A stretch of DNA of 64,000 nucleotides. Source: Sphingomonas sp. LT1P40 (GTDB lineage: Bacteria > Pseudomonadota > Alphaproteobacteria > Sphingomonadales > Sphingomonadaceae). Shown one piece after another: positions 45,023 through 54,000 of this stretch. The notes beneath the pieces are model-generated. The model was not told the DNA's origin. It worked only from the letters and a program-made list of their open reading frames with translations, and ran no database searches. The stretch is taken from positions 921,501 through 985,500 of the forward strand of contig NZ_JAXOJT010000002.1 of NCBI RefSeq assembly GCF_036663835.1, written 5' to 3'. The first letter of the stretch is position 1. The number at the start of each line of letters is the position of its first letter. The position numbers and the translations under genes are program-made.

Positions 45023-45100
45023 GTCACGCCGGGCTTGAGCCGGGGTCCCACTGCCTCGGCCAGTCGAAGAAGCGGGACCCCGGGTCAAGCCCGGGGTGAC
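45023..45100. repeat. GC-rich palindromic intergenic repeat, copy C
   Basis: A 78-bp element with inverted ends GTCACGCCGGGCTTGAGCCG and GGGTCAAGCCCGGGGTGAC around CAGTCGAAGAAGCGGG. It lies between the divergent suf regulator and pyrD genes. It is the third member of the family at 10973 and 42941. Confidence 0.85.
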
Positions 45101-45132
45101 GAAGGGGGGGGATTGATCCTATGGAAGTTCGC

Positions 45133-46125
45133 ATGTTTTACGACCTTCTTAAGCCCGCCTTGTTCTCGATCGATGCGGAGCGTGCCCATCGACTGACGAT
45201 CCATGCGCTGGCGCTGAGCGCTGGCGGCACGGCGCCGCTGGCGCAGCTGCGAGCGATTCCGCGCGTGCGTCCTGTCACGATTGCCGGGATCGATTTTCCC
45301 AACCCGGTCGGGCTGGCGGCGGGGCTGGACAAGGATGGCGAGGCGATTGACGGGCTGTTCGGGCTGGGGTTCGGCAGCGTCGAGATCGGGTCGCTGACGC
45401 CGTTGCCGCAGGGCGGTAATCCGAAGCCGCGGCTGTTTCGGCTGGTCGAGGATCGCGCGGTGGTGAACCGGATGGGGTTCAACAATGGCGGCATCGACGC
45501 GGCGCTGCTGCGAGTGGCGAAGGCGAAGCGACCGGGCGTGCTTGGCATCAATGTCGGGGCGAACAAGGACAGCGACGATCGCGTGGCGGACTATGCGATC
45601 GGGGTTAGCAAAGCGGCGCGGCATGCGGATTATGTGACGATCAACGTCAGTTCGCCCAACACGCCGGGCCTGCGCGACCTGCAATCGCGGCCTGCGCTGG
45701 ACGAGTTGCTGGCGGCGAGCGATGCGGCGCGGGCGGTGGATGGCAAGCGCGTGCCGTTGTTTTTAAAGGTCGCGCCGGACCTGGACAGCGCCGGGCTGGA
45801 CGGGGCGGTGCGGGCGGCGATCGACAATCGCGTAGACGCGCTGATCGTCGGCAACACGACGATTTCGCGGCCTCCGTTGCGGTCGGCTCATGCTGGCGAG
45901 GCTGGCGGGCTGTCGGGTGCGCCGCTGGCGGTGCTGGCGCGCGCCAAGCTGGCCGAGGCGCTGGCTTCATGCGGCGGGCAGTTGCCGGTGATCGCGGTGG
46001 GTGGAATCGATTCGCCTGAGGAGGCGCTGGCGCGGCTGGAGGCCGGGGCGGCGATGGTCCAGCTTTACTCGGCTTTGGTTTATGAAGGGCCGGGGCTCGT
46101 CCGGCGCATTCTGAAACAGCTGTGA
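45133..46125 (+). CDS. pyrD: Dihydroorotate dehydrogenase (quinone), class 2
   Basis: A 330-residue FMN enzyme of pyrimidine synthesis, attached to the membrane and using quinone. The N-terminal helix MFYDLLKPALFSIDAERAHRLT marks class 2. Family blocks are GLAAGLDKDGEAIDGLFGLGFG, RMGFNNGG, NVSSPNTPGLRDLQ and GGIDSPEEALARLEAGA. ATG 45133 (with GGAAG upstream) fits the family N-terminus better than ATG 45121. Confidence 0.93.
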   Translation: MFYDLLKPALFSIDAERAHRLTIHALALSAGGTAPLAQLRAIPRVRPVTIAGIDFPNPVGLAAGLDKDGEAIDGLFGLGFGSVEIGSLTPLPQGGNPKPRLFRLVEDRAVVNRMGFNNGGIDAALLRVAKAKRPGVLGINVGANKDSDDRVADYAIGVSKAARHADYVTINVSSPNTPGLRDLQSRPALDELLAASDAARAVDGKRVPLFLKVAPDLDSAGLDGAVRAAIDNRVDALIVGNTTISRPPLRSAHAGEAGGLSGAPLAVLARAKLAEALASCGGQLPVIAVGGIDSPEEALARLEAGAAMVQLYSALVYEGPGLVRRILKQL

Positions 46126-46214
46126 CGTGGCGGCATTGCGCTTGTCTGCCATGGCGTTAGGCTTGCCTCATAACGATGCGGGCGTGAACTCGCGCCGCAG
46201 GAGTAGGGACGGAA

Positions 46215-48014
46215 ATGCGCAAGCTCGAACGATTCGACAATCTGGTGCAGATGTTTTTCATCCGCGCCCGGGAAAAGGGCGATGCGCCGTTTCTGTGGGC
46301 GAAATCGGGCGGGGCGTGGCATCCGACGAGCTGGGCGGAGGCGGCGAAACAGGTCGCGGGATTGGCGGCCGGGCTGAAAAAGCTGGGGCTGCAACCGGGC
46401 GACCGGGTGATGCTGGTGAGCGAGAACCGGCCGGAATGGTGCATCAGCGATTTGGCGATCATGGCGGCGGGCGGGGTAACCGTGCCGACCTACACCACCA
46501 ATACCGAACGCGATCACCAGCACATCATAGACAATTCGGGCGCGACGATGACGATCGTGTCGAACGCGAAACTGGCGAAGACGCTGCTCCCGGCGATCCT
46601 GCGCACCGCGGGCAGCCATGGCCATTCGGTGATCGGGATCGAGGAGATGCGGATCGGCCAGCCGGGCGCGATCGATTTCCACGACTGGCGCGCGCTGATC
46701 GCGGAGAACGTCGCGGACGTGAGCGTTGCGACGGCGGCGGCGGACAAGGTTTCGCGCGATGCGCTGGCCTGCATCATCTACACCAGCGGCACCGGTGGAA
46801 GCCCGCGCGGGGTGATGCAGCATCACGGCGCGATCCTGATGAACGTGGAAGGGTGCTGCGAGATCATCAGCGAGGATTTCGGGTGGGAGGACGAAATCTT
46901 CCTGTCGTTCCTGCCGCTAAGCCATGCCTATGAACATAGCGGCGGGCAGCATTTCCCGATCGCACTGGGCGGGCAGATTTACTATTCCGAAGGGCTCGAC
47001 AAGCTGGCGTCGAATATCGAGGAAGTGCGCCCGACGCTGATGGTCGTGGTGCCGCGCCTGTTCGAGGTGCTGCGCACGCGGATCACCAAACAGGTCGAGA
47101 AACAGGGCAAGTTCGCCAATTACCTGCTCGACCGCGCGGTTTCGATCGGCGGCAAGAAGGCGGCGGGGAAGTCGACGGTGCTGGACCTGCCGATGAGCCT
47201 GTTGCTCAGCCGCACGCTCCGACCGAAATTGTCGAAGAAGTTCGGCGGGCGGATCAAGGCGATGGTGTCGGGCGGCGCGCCGCTGAACCCCGAAGTCGGC
47301 ATCTTTTTCGAGAGCCTGGGTATCACCTTCCTGCAGGGCTATGGGCAGACCGAGGCTGCACCTGTCATTTCATGCAACCGGCCCAAGGCCGGGTTGAAGC
47401 ATGATACGGTCGGCCCGCCTTTGCCCGGCGTCGAGGTACGGATCGCCGAGGATGGCGAGATTCTGGTGAGCGGCGAACTGGTGATGCACGGCTATTGGCG
47501 CAATGAGGCGGAAACCGCACGCGTGCTGAAAGACGGATGGCTGCACACCGGCGATATCGGGATGATCGACGACAAGGGCCGGATCAAGATCACCGACCGC
47601 AAGAAGGACATCATCGTCAACGACAAGGGCGACAATGTCGCGCCGCAAAAGGTGGAGGGGATGCTGACGCTGCAACCCGAGATCATGCAGGCGATGATCG
47701 CGGGCGACCGCAAACCCTATATGACCGCAGTCATCGTGCCCGACCCCGAATGGACTCAGGAATGGTGCGCGAAGAATGGCGAGAAATGCGATCTGGCCAA
47801 GCTGCGCCAGGACCATGATTATCGCGCCGCCGTGGGCGTCGCGGTCGAGCGGGTGAACAAGGATTTGTCGGTGACCGAACGCATCCGCCGCTTCATTCTG
47901 GCAGACGAGCCGTTCAGCATCGAGAACGAGCAGCTGACGCCGAGCCTGAAGATCCGCCGGCATGTGCTGAAGCAGGTGTACGGCGAGCGGCTAGACGCGT
48001 TGTACAAGGGCTAG
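46215..48014 (+). CDS. Long-chain fatty acid--CoA ligase (AMP-binding)
   Basis: A 599-residue acyl-adenylating enzyme of the FACL/Fad15 type. The P-loop ATP site is IIYTSGTGGSPRGV, the motif GYGQTEAAPV, then DGWLHTGDIG and the catalytic linker RKKDIIVNDKGDNVAPQKVE. It activates fatty acids for beta-oxidation or lipid synthesis. GGAGTAGGGACGGAA supports the ATG. Its TAG stop, like that of the thiolase, sits in a CTAG at the left end of a MITE-like element. Confidence 0.92.
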   Translation: MRKLERFDNLVQMFFIRAREKGDAPFLWAKSGGAWHPTSWAEAAKQVAGLAAGLKKLGLQPGDRVMLVSENRPEWCISDLAIMAAGGVTVPTYTTNTERDHQHIIDNSGATMTIVSNAKLAKTLLPAILRTAGSHGHSVIGIEEMRIGQPGAIDFHDWRALIAENVADVSVATAAADKVSRDALACIIYTSGTGGSPRGVMQHHGAILMNVEGCCEIISEDFGWEDEIFLSFLPLSHAYEHSGGQHFPIALGGQIYYSEGLDKLASNIEEVRPTLMVVVPRLFEVLRTRITKQVEKQGKFANYLLDRAVSIGGKKAAGKSTVLDLPMSLLLSRTLRPKLSKKFGGRIKAMVSGGAPLNPEVGIFFESLGITFLQGYGQTEAAPVISCNRPKAGLKHDTVGPPLPGVEVRIAEDGEILVSGELVMHGYWRNEAETARVLKDGWLHTGDIGMIDDKGRIKITDRKKDIIVNDKGDNVAPQKVEGMLTLQPEIMQAMIAGDRKPYMTAVIVPDPEWTQEWCAKNGEKCDLAKLRQDHDYRAAVGVAVERVNKDLSVTERIRRFILADEPFSIENEQLTPSLKIRRHVLKQVYGERLDALYKG

Positions 48015-48157
48015 GGCGTATCGACATTCAGCCCATGCGGAGCTGCAAAGCGCGATTTTCTGCGCTCCGGTGCTCACGTGCCATAAGCACGCTGCGCTCC
48101 GGTGCTCGAAAATCACCCTTTTCGCCTCCACCTGGACTGAATGTCGATACGCCCTAG
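48011..48157. mobile_element. MITE-like element, copy 2, at the acyl-CoA ligase stop codon
   Basis: A 147-bp element including CTAG at both ends, with 17-bp terminal inverted repeats (GGCGTATCGACATTCAG and its exact complement) and the same centre as copy 1, but with a roughly 17-bp deletion and some base changes. There is no coding capacity. Copies 1 and 2 share orientation relative to the gene they follow. The rest of 48158-48225 holds nothing I can name. Confidence 0.85.
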
Positions 48158-48225
48158 GGGATCGCAGCTGACCGGCCGTCGGGGTTGGCGATAAAGTTCA
48201 GTGCGGAAAGCAACCTTCGCTTCCG

Positions 48226-51099
48226 CTACTTCTTCCCCTCCGGCACCACGACCATGCTCCAGTCCAGTTTCGGGGCCAGGTACTTCGCGGCGAGCGCCTG
48301 AAGCTCCTGTGGCGTGATGCCTTGATAATCGCGCGCGATCGATGCGGCGGCGGCAAAGCGGCGCGGATCGCCGGTGCCGCCTTCGGTCTGCTGCATCCAG
48401 AACGGATTGCCGGTCGCACGGCGCGAAACGGTTTGCGTCGTCGGGACCCAGGCGCGGCGAAGTTCGTCGATATCGATCGGCTTTGCGATCAGGTCGGCCG
48501 CAATCTCCCTGGCGATACGAAAGAACAGGTCGGTCTTGTCCGGTGGCAACATGGTGATCGCCATGACCCGGCCGCCGCCCGGCTGGCCGATCGGCCACTG
48601 ACTGATGACGGTGGGCGAATAGCTGACGCCCTCGCCCGAGCGGATGCGGTCGAGAAGGCGGTCGCGCATCACCGCCGCCAGGACCTCAAGCTTGCGGCTC
48701 TCCGCGATATCGGCCGAACCGCCGCCTGCTTGCCAGGCGAGGACGGCGGCTGCCTGATCCGGCTGACCCGAGTGGCGCAACATCACCGGCGTGGCGACAT
48801 GCCGGGGGAAGCGCACGGTCGGCGAAACGATTTTTGCGGCGGGACGCGGTTTCATCGAACCAAAGGTCTTGCGCGCCATTTCGATCGCGGCATCGACATC
48901 GATATCGCCAAAAATCTGCACTTCGATCGGGCCGCTGGCGAGCAACGGTTCCCAGAATGCGCGGAAGCTCTTTGGGTTGAGCGCCTCGATCCCCTTGAGA
49001 TCGGGCGTGCCCCAGCGCTGGTCGCCGCCGCGCAACAGCTTTTCAAGGTCGCGGCCCAGCACGGCATCCGGGGATGACGCGTTCGCCGCATAACCGGCGA
49101 TCGCAATCGCGCGCGCGCGCGTAACCGGCTTGGGATCCCAGCCGGGCGACTGGAGCTTCGCCACGATCAGTTTGAGCTGGTCCTCAAGATCCTGCTTTCG
49201 CGTCTGACCGGCGAAGAGAAAGGCGTCGTCGCCGATCCCGAAGCTCAGCCCGATCTGACGGTTTCCGGTCAGCCGGTCGATTTCCTCCTGACCGAGCGTG
49301 CCGATCCCGCCGGCAACCAGCGCCAGATCGGCCGCCCAGGCGGGCGTTTGTCGGCCCGAGGGAATCGCCTGCATCCCGCGCCCGAACCGAACGCTGACAT
49401 AAGCGCGGCCCACTTCGCCGGGGTTCAGATGGACGAGCAGATTGACGCCATTGGCGAAGCGAACCTGTTCGATCAGCGGGTTGCCGACGACGGTCTTGCG
49501 TTCGATGACGGCACCGGGAATGCCGAGCGGGGGAAGCGAGTCGAAGGTTACCGCGCGACCCTCGCTGCGGCTGCTGGCAAGCCCTGAGACATCCGCTTCC
49601 AGCGCGGCCGCGAGCTTGGTCTGAATATTGGTATCGGGCGTGCGGGTGTTGATGATCGCTCGGGTCGTTACGCCCTGCAAAATCCGTTTGGTCGACGCGA
49701 GCACGCGTTCGGGCGTGAACATCTTCTTTTCGATCGCACCGGTCAGGATCGCGTGGCTGGCCTCTTCGCTGGTCGTCACTTCGTTGATGTCGATGGCCTC
49801 GACCAGAATATCGGCGCGGCGCGATCCGGCCATCACCGGCGCGGTCGAGACCGCGTTGCTGCTATCCGATAGGATCTCGGCAAGTTCGCGGTCGATTTCG
49901 GCCTGGGTCGGCATGGTGGTGAGCGCATCCGCAACGACGGCGCGAACTTCCTTCAACGCAGTTTCCCAATCCTCGCCGATCGGCAGCACCTGGATCGAGG
50001 TGATGTTGGCCGAGCGGATCGCATCGGACAGGTCGGCCTGTGCGCCGATATAGCTGGAGCCGGCGCGCGCGCGCGTCTCCAGCCGGCGGTTGATGATGCG
50101 CAGCGCGACGATATCGACCATCCGCTCCTGATTGAAGATCACCGTGTCCTCGAACACCGTCCACGGGCGCAGGACGGACATCGACACGGTTGGCGGCAAT
50201 GTCGGTTCGACGATCGCTGCGCTGGTCGGCTTGTCATCGGTCGGTTTGCCGAAATCGGGCGTGGCGGGATTGGGACCGACGCCCTTCCACCCGGCGAAAT
50301 GCTTGGCGATCTGTTGCTCGAACAGCGCAGGGTCCATATCGCCGACGATGATGATCGTCGCGCGCTCGGGGCGATACCAGCGTTGATGGAACGCCTTCAC
50401 CGTTTCCGCGGTGGCACCGTTCAGCGTCTCTGTCGTGCCGATCACGGGGCGTTCGGCGAACAGCTGTCCGGCAAAGAGCAGTTCGCGCCGACGGTCCTCG
50501 ACCCGCGCCTGCGGACGCAGCGCCTCACGCTGTTCGGACAATACAACAGGCCGTTCGAGCGTGAGCATTTCCGTGTTGATGTTGGGGGCCGCCATCATGT
50601 CGGCGAGGATCATCATCGACTGGTCGAGGCTGGCCGCGTTCGCATCAGGCAAATCGAGTTTGTAGGTGGTCGATACCGGGGTGGTGCTGGCGTTGCTGTC
50701 CGAGCCGAAGGTGACGCCGAGTCGTTGCCACACGCGCTTCGACTCGCCGTCCGGAACTTTGGACGAGCCACGGAAGCTGAGATGTTCGAGCAGATGCGCG
50801 AAACCCTTTTCGGAATCGCGTTCGTGCAGTGCGCCGACGTCCATGCGCAGCCGCACCGCAACCTGACCCGGCGGGACGCCGTTCCTGCGCACGGCATAGC
50901 GCAGGCCGTTGGGGAGCGTGCCGAAGCGCCATTCCGGATCCTGCGGAATGTCGCTGCCCTTATAGAGCCATGGAGTCTTGTCGACCGCGACCGGTGCGGT
51001 GACGGGCGTTGCGGGTGTGTCCTGACCGAGCGCGGGCAGGGCGACCAGTGCGATGAGGAGGGGAAGGGCGAGCTGCGCTACGCGGGGGAACGATACCAT
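48226..51099 (-). CDS. M16 family zinc peptidase, two-domain
   Basis: A 957-residue exported metallopeptidase with signal peptide (MVSFPRVAQLALPLLIALVALPALG, cut before QDTP). The inverted zinc motif HLLEH is at residues 102-106, with the distal Glu in the LERPVVLSEQ region. A second, inactive M16 half follows, giving the bilobed chamber typical of pitrilysin-like enzymes. It probably degrades peptides in the periplasm. ATG 51099 has AAGGGCG upstream. Substrate unknown. Confidence 0.9.
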   Translation of the reverse strand: MVSFPRVAQLALPLLIALVALPALGQDTPATPVTAPVAVDKTPWLYKGSDIPQDPEWRFGTLPNGLRYAVRRNGVPPGQVAVRLRMDVGALHERDSEKGFAHLLEHLSFRGSSKVPDGESKRVWQRLGVTFGSDSNASTTPVSTTYKLDLPDANAASLDQSMMILADMMAAPNINTEMLTLERPVVLSEQREALRPQARVEDRRRELLFAGQLFAERPVIGTTETLNGATAETVKAFHQRWYRPERATIIIVGDMDPALFEQQIAKHFAGWKGVGPNPATPDFGKPTDDKPTSAAIVEPTLPPTVSMSVLRPWTVFEDTVIFNQERMVDIVALRIINRRLETRARAGSSYIGAQADLSDAIRSANITSIQVLPIGEDWETALKEVRAVVADALTTMPTQAEIDRELAEILSDSSNAVSTAPVMAGSRRADILVEAIDINEVTTSEEASHAILTGAIEKKMFTPERVLASTKRILQGVTTRAIINTRTPDTNIQTKLAAALEADVSGLASSRSEGRAVTFDSLPPLGIPGAVIERKTVVGNPLIEQVRFANGVNLLVHLNPGEVGRAYVSVRFGRGMQAIPSGRQTPAWAADLALVAGGIGTLGQEEIDRLTGNRQIGLSFGIGDDAFLFAGQTRKQDLEDQLKLIVAKLQSPGWDPKPVTRARAIAIAGYAANASSPDAVLGRDLEKLLRGGDQRWGTPDLKGIEALNPKSFRAFWEPLLASGPIEVQIFGDIDVDAAIEMARKTFGSMKPRPAAKIVSPTVRFPRHVATPVMLRHSGQPDQAAAVLAWQAGGGSADIAESRKLEVLAAVMRDRLLDRIRSGEGVSYSPTVISQWPIGQPGGGRVMAITMLPPDKTDLFFRIAREIAADLIAKPIDIDELRRAWVPTTQTVSRRATGNPFWMQQTEGGTGDPRRFAAAASIARDYQGITPQELQALAAKYLAPKLDWSMVVVPEGKK

Positions 51100-51141
51100 C
51101 GCCCTTAGTCTAGCGCGCTTCGCGCTGCGCCGCCAGCGCGA

Positions 51142-51160
51142 GCAATTATGCCACAATTGC
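51142..51160. promoter_or_regulatory. AT-rich inverted repeat between M16 and hydroxylase genes
   Basis: GCAATT ATGCCAC AATTGC has perfect 6-bp arms and lies in the 171-bp divergent gap, close to an AT-rich patch (ATATAT) that could serve the M16 promoter. It is a candidate operator only. Confidence 0.35.
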
Positions 51161-51270
51161 ATATATTTGGCGCGGGTTCGGCCATGATCCGGACCCAGAT
51201 TGCGCCTAGCCCGATGCGCGCACCACAGCGGCGAAGTGTCGCGCGGTGTTGACAGTGCAAGAGGGGTGTC

Positions 51271-52080
51271 GTGGCGGAACGGGCGATCAAGCGGGAGGCG
51301 GCGGTGCCTGCACCGGTCGCGCTGAAATTGCTCGCTGGCGGCGCGACGGCGGCGAAACGCCCGTTGCTGATCCGGGTGGGCAAGCGGCTGCGCGGATCGT
51401 TCGACCGGGTCATCGGTGCGTCATCGCTGGTATCGAATGCCCCTGTGCTCGACGTGCGCGATTTTGCCTGGACCGCGATGTTGCGCGAGCATTGGCAGGC
51501 GATCCGCGACGAGGCGCGCGCGACCGCGCTGGCGCACGAAAACGCCGCGCCGTCGCTGGCGAGCATATCGCCCGATCATCGTTCGATCGCGCCGCTCAAC
51601 AAATGGCGGTCGTTTTTCCTGTGGGGCTATGGCTATAGCATCGACGAGAATCTGGCGCGCTGTCCGGTGACGGCGTCGGTTGTCGCGCGCATTCCCGATC
51701 TCAACAGCGCGTTCTTTTCGATTCTGGCCCCCGGCACGCATATTCCGGCGCATCGCGGGGTGACGAAGGGGTTGCTGACGTGTCACCTGGGCCTGATCGT
51801 GCCGCGCGACGGTGATGTGCGGATGCGGGTGGGGGACCGGGTGGTGCGCTGGGCGGAGGGCGAGACGTTGTTGTTCGACGACACCTATGACCATGAGGTG
51901 TGGAACGACACCCACGGCACCCGCGTGGTGCTGTTGATTCAGGTGCGCAGGCCGCTTCGTCAGCCGGGGAAAGGGGTGGCGGACGCTTTCCTGAACATCA
52001 TTCGGCGATCGCCGTTCGTGCAGGAAGCGCGCGTCAACGTCGCGCGCTGGAATGCGGCGATGCGGGCGCTGGATCGTTAG
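51271..52080 (+). CDS. Aspartyl/asparaginyl beta-hydroxylase-like dioxygenase
   Basis: A 269-residue Fe(II)/2-oxoglutarate dioxygenase of the LpxO/Asp-hydroxylase family. The iron ligands appear in PGTHIPAHRGVTKGLLTCHLGL (His) and FDDTYDHEVWND (second His), with a C-terminal VRRP typical of the family. Related enzymes hydroxylate lipid A acyl chains or peptide Asp/Asn; the substrate here is unknown. GTG 51271 has AGAGGGG upstream. A LacI-type frame runs antisense across its last 660 bp. Confidence 0.83.
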   Translation: MAERAIKREAAVPAPVALKLLAGGATAAKRPLLIRVGKRLRGSFDRVIGASSLVSNAPVLDVRDFAWTAMLREHWQAIRDEARATALAHENAAPSLASISPDHRSIAPLNKWRSFFLWGYGYSIDENLARCPVTASVVARIPDLNSAFFSILAPGTHIPAHRGVTKGLLTCHLGLIVPRDGDVRMRVGDRVVRWAEGETLLFDDTYDHEVWNDTHGTRVVLLIQVRRPLRQPGKGVADAFLNIIRRSPFVQEARVNVARWNAAMRALDR

Positions 52081-53103
52081 TTTGCTCCGCTCGCGCGGAG
52101 GCGGCACCGGCCCGGTGCTGGCGCGGATCACGAGCGTATAGTCCAGCGTCACCCGCCCCGCGCCGCGTTCGGGTGCGAGCAGCAAATCGGCGGCGGTGTG
52201 GGCGAGGTCGCGCACCGGTTGCCGCACCGTGGTGAGCGGGGGCCAGACGGCGGCGGCGAGGGTGGAATCGTCGAACCCCGCGATCGACAGTTCGTCCGGC
52301 ACCGCGATGTCGAGTTCATGCGCGACGGCGAGTGCGCCCGCCGCCATGTCGTCGTTACCGGCAAAGATCGCGGTCGGGCGCGGCGAGCGGGCGAGGATGC
52401 GGCGTGCCGCCTCCCGCCCCGACTCGAAGCTGTAATCGCCGGTTGCGACAAGATCGGGGTCGAACGCGATTCCCGCCGCCTCCAGCGCGGCGCGATAGCC
52501 CGCCAACCGCTCGACCGACGAGATGTGGCTTTCCGGACCGGTGATGAAGGCGATGGCGTGGTGGCCGTGGCCGGTGAGGTGCGCGGTCAGTTCGCGCGCG
52601 GCGGCGATGTCGTCGATCGTCACCGAATGTCCGTCTTCGCGCCGGATGCCGGGTTCGACGCGAACATAGGGCAGGCCGCGCCGGTCGAGTTCGTCGAGCA
52701 ACGCCGCGCATTCGGTGACGGGGGGCGAGAGGATCAGCCCGTCGAGATGCGTTTCGTCGATCATCGCCGCGATGTCCTGCACTAGGCCGGGCGCGTTGCT
52801 GTCGACCGGCTGGATCAGCAGGCGATAGCCGAGCTCGGCGCAGCGTTCCTGCGCGCCCGCCAGCAGGTGATAGACATAATAGGGGCTGGGGTTGTCGTAG
52901 AGCAGGGCGGCCTGAAACGACTTGCGGCCGGCCAGCGTGCGCGCGGCGAGGCTGGGGCGGAAATTGAGTTCGGCGACGACGACCTCAACACGGCGGCGGG
53001 TTTCGTCGCTGACGTTCTTTTCGTTGTTCAGCACGCGCGAGACGGTCTTGAACGACACGCCCGCCAGCTTCGAGACTTCCTTGATCGTCGGCCGACGCGC
53101 CAT
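51421..53103 (-). CDS. LacI-family regulator with anomalous C-terminal extension
   Basis: A LacI/GalR regulator: HTH (about 3-25, TIKEVSKLAGVSFKTVSRVLN) and a periplasmic-binding-like sensor to about residue 340, ending TLDYTLVIRASTG like family C-termini. The frame then continues about 220 codons, antisense through the hydroxylase gene, and stops only at 51421. In a shifted frame, TAA follows soon after the homologous end (near 52080). A single-base change or a non-functional extension is likely. The biological end is probably near 52080. Confidence 0.75.
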   Translation of the reverse strand: MARRPTIKEVSKLAGVSFKTVSRVLNNEKNVSDETRRRVEVVVAELNFRPSLAARTLAGRKSFQAALLYDNPSPYYVYHLLAGAQERCAELGYRLLIQPVDSNAPGLVQDIAAMIDETHLDGLILSPPVTECAALLDELDRRGLPYVRVEPGIRREDGHSVTIDDIAAARELTAHLTGHGHHAIAFITGPESHISSVERLAGYRAALEAAGIAFDPDLVATGDYSFESGREAARRILARSPRPTAIFAGNDDMAAGALAVAHELDIAVPDELSIAGFDDSTLAAAVWPPLTTVRQPVRDLAHTAADLLLAPERGAGRVTLDYTLVIRASTGPVPPPRERSKLTIQRPHRRIPARDVDARFLHERRSPNDVQESVRHPFPRLTKRPAHLNQQHHAGAVGVVPHLMVIGVVEQQRLALRPAHHPVPHPHPHITVARHDQAQVTRQQPLRHPAMRRNMRAGGQNRKERAVEIGNARDNRRRHRTARQILVDAIAIAPQEKRPPFVERRDRTMIGRYARQRRRGVFVRQRGRARLVADRLPMLAQHRGPGKIAHVEHRGIRYQR

Positions 53104-53133
53104 TTGCCTCCCCTTATGCGATACAGGCATAGG

Positions 53134-53147
53134 TGACAGCGTTGGCA
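53134..53147. promoter_or_regulatory. Candidate LacI-type operator
   Basis: TGACAG CG TTGGCA is an imperfect palindrome with a central CG, the pattern of LacI-family operators, in the 74-bp gap between the divergent regulator and phosphatase genes. Four of six right-arm bases match a perfect inverse of the left. Confidence 0.4.
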
Positions 53148-53177
53148 TTGTGCAAGTCGCGTTATGGAGACGAGGTG

Positions 53178-53999
53178 ATGGATCGGCGGGCGGCGGTGAT
53201 CGGAATTGCGCTGCTGGCGACCCCTGCGGTGGCTGCTACGCCGGATGAGTTGCGGGTGATGAGCTTCAACGTGCGGCTGCCGCTGGCGTCGGACGGCGCG
53301 AACCGATGGGAGGCGCGGCAGGCGCTGATGGTTCGGACGATCCGGCGCGCCGATCCCGATATCATCGGCACGCAGGAATTGTGGAAGGTGCAGGGCGACT
53401 GGATCGTTGCGAAGCTGCCGCAGTATAATTGGTTCGGGATTGATCGACGCGGCGGCCATGCCGACGAGCATATGGGTGTGTTCTATCGCCGGGACCGGTT
53501 GCGGGTGGTGAGACACGGCAATTTCTGGCTGTCGGATACGCCGGACGTGGCGGGCAGCATCAGCTGGGGCAATCTCTATCCCCGGATGGTGACATGGGGG
53601 TTGTTCGAGACACGGGCTGGACAGCGCTTCTGGTTCTACAACACGCATTTTCCGTATCGGGCCGAGGATGAAGCGGCGCGGGTCCGGGCAGCGGGGATGC
53701 TGGCCGGACGGATCGCAGGGGACGCGCCGGTGGTGCTGACCGGGGATTTCAACACCGGGCCGGGGTCGGCGGCGCATGGCTTATTGTCGAAGGGGCTGGC
53801 CGATGGCTGGCTGGCGTCACCGGTTCGGCGAGGGCCAACGGGGACGTTTCACGGTTTCTCGGGGCAGCCGAAGGAGCGGATCGACTGGGTGATGGCGCGC
53901 GGGCTGACGGCGGTGCGGGCAGAGACGGTGGATGCGGGGCGCGCCGGGCGCTGGCCGTCCGATCATTTCCCGGTGGTGGTAGACTATCGCTGGCCGTGA
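53178..53999 (+). CDS. Secreted endonuclease/exonuclease/phosphatase family protein
   Basis: A 273-residue exported protein with signal peptide (MDRRAAVIGIALLATPAVA). The metal-dependent phosphohydrolase fold shows MSFNVRLPL, IIGTQELW (catalytic Glu), NTHFPYR, LTGDFNTGP (Asp/Asn) and a final SDHFPVVVDY with the catalytic His. Such proteins cleave phosphodiesters of nucleic acids, inositol phosphates or lipids. Sharing a divergent region with a LacI regulator suggests regulation by a sugar signal, which is inference. Confidence 0.85.
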   Translation: MDRRAAVIGIALLATPAVAATPDELRVMSFNVRLPLASDGANRWEARQALMVRTIRRADPDIIGTQELWKVQGDWIVAKLPQYNWFGIDRRGGHADEHMGVFYRRDRLRVVRHGNFWLSDTPDVAGSISWGNLYPRMVTWGLFETRAGQRFWFYNTHFPYRAEDEAARVRAAGMLAGRIAGDAPVVLTGDFNTGPGSAAHGLLSKGLADGWLASPVRRGPTGTFHGFSGQPKERIDWVMARGLTAVRAETVDAGRAGRWPSDHFPVVVDYRWP

Positions 54000-54000
54000 G

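Noticed and set aside
48158..48225. Transposase fragment next to MITE copy 2
   Set aside because: No frame there encodes a DDE-type or other transposase motif; it is ordinary intergenic sequence before the M16 gene end.
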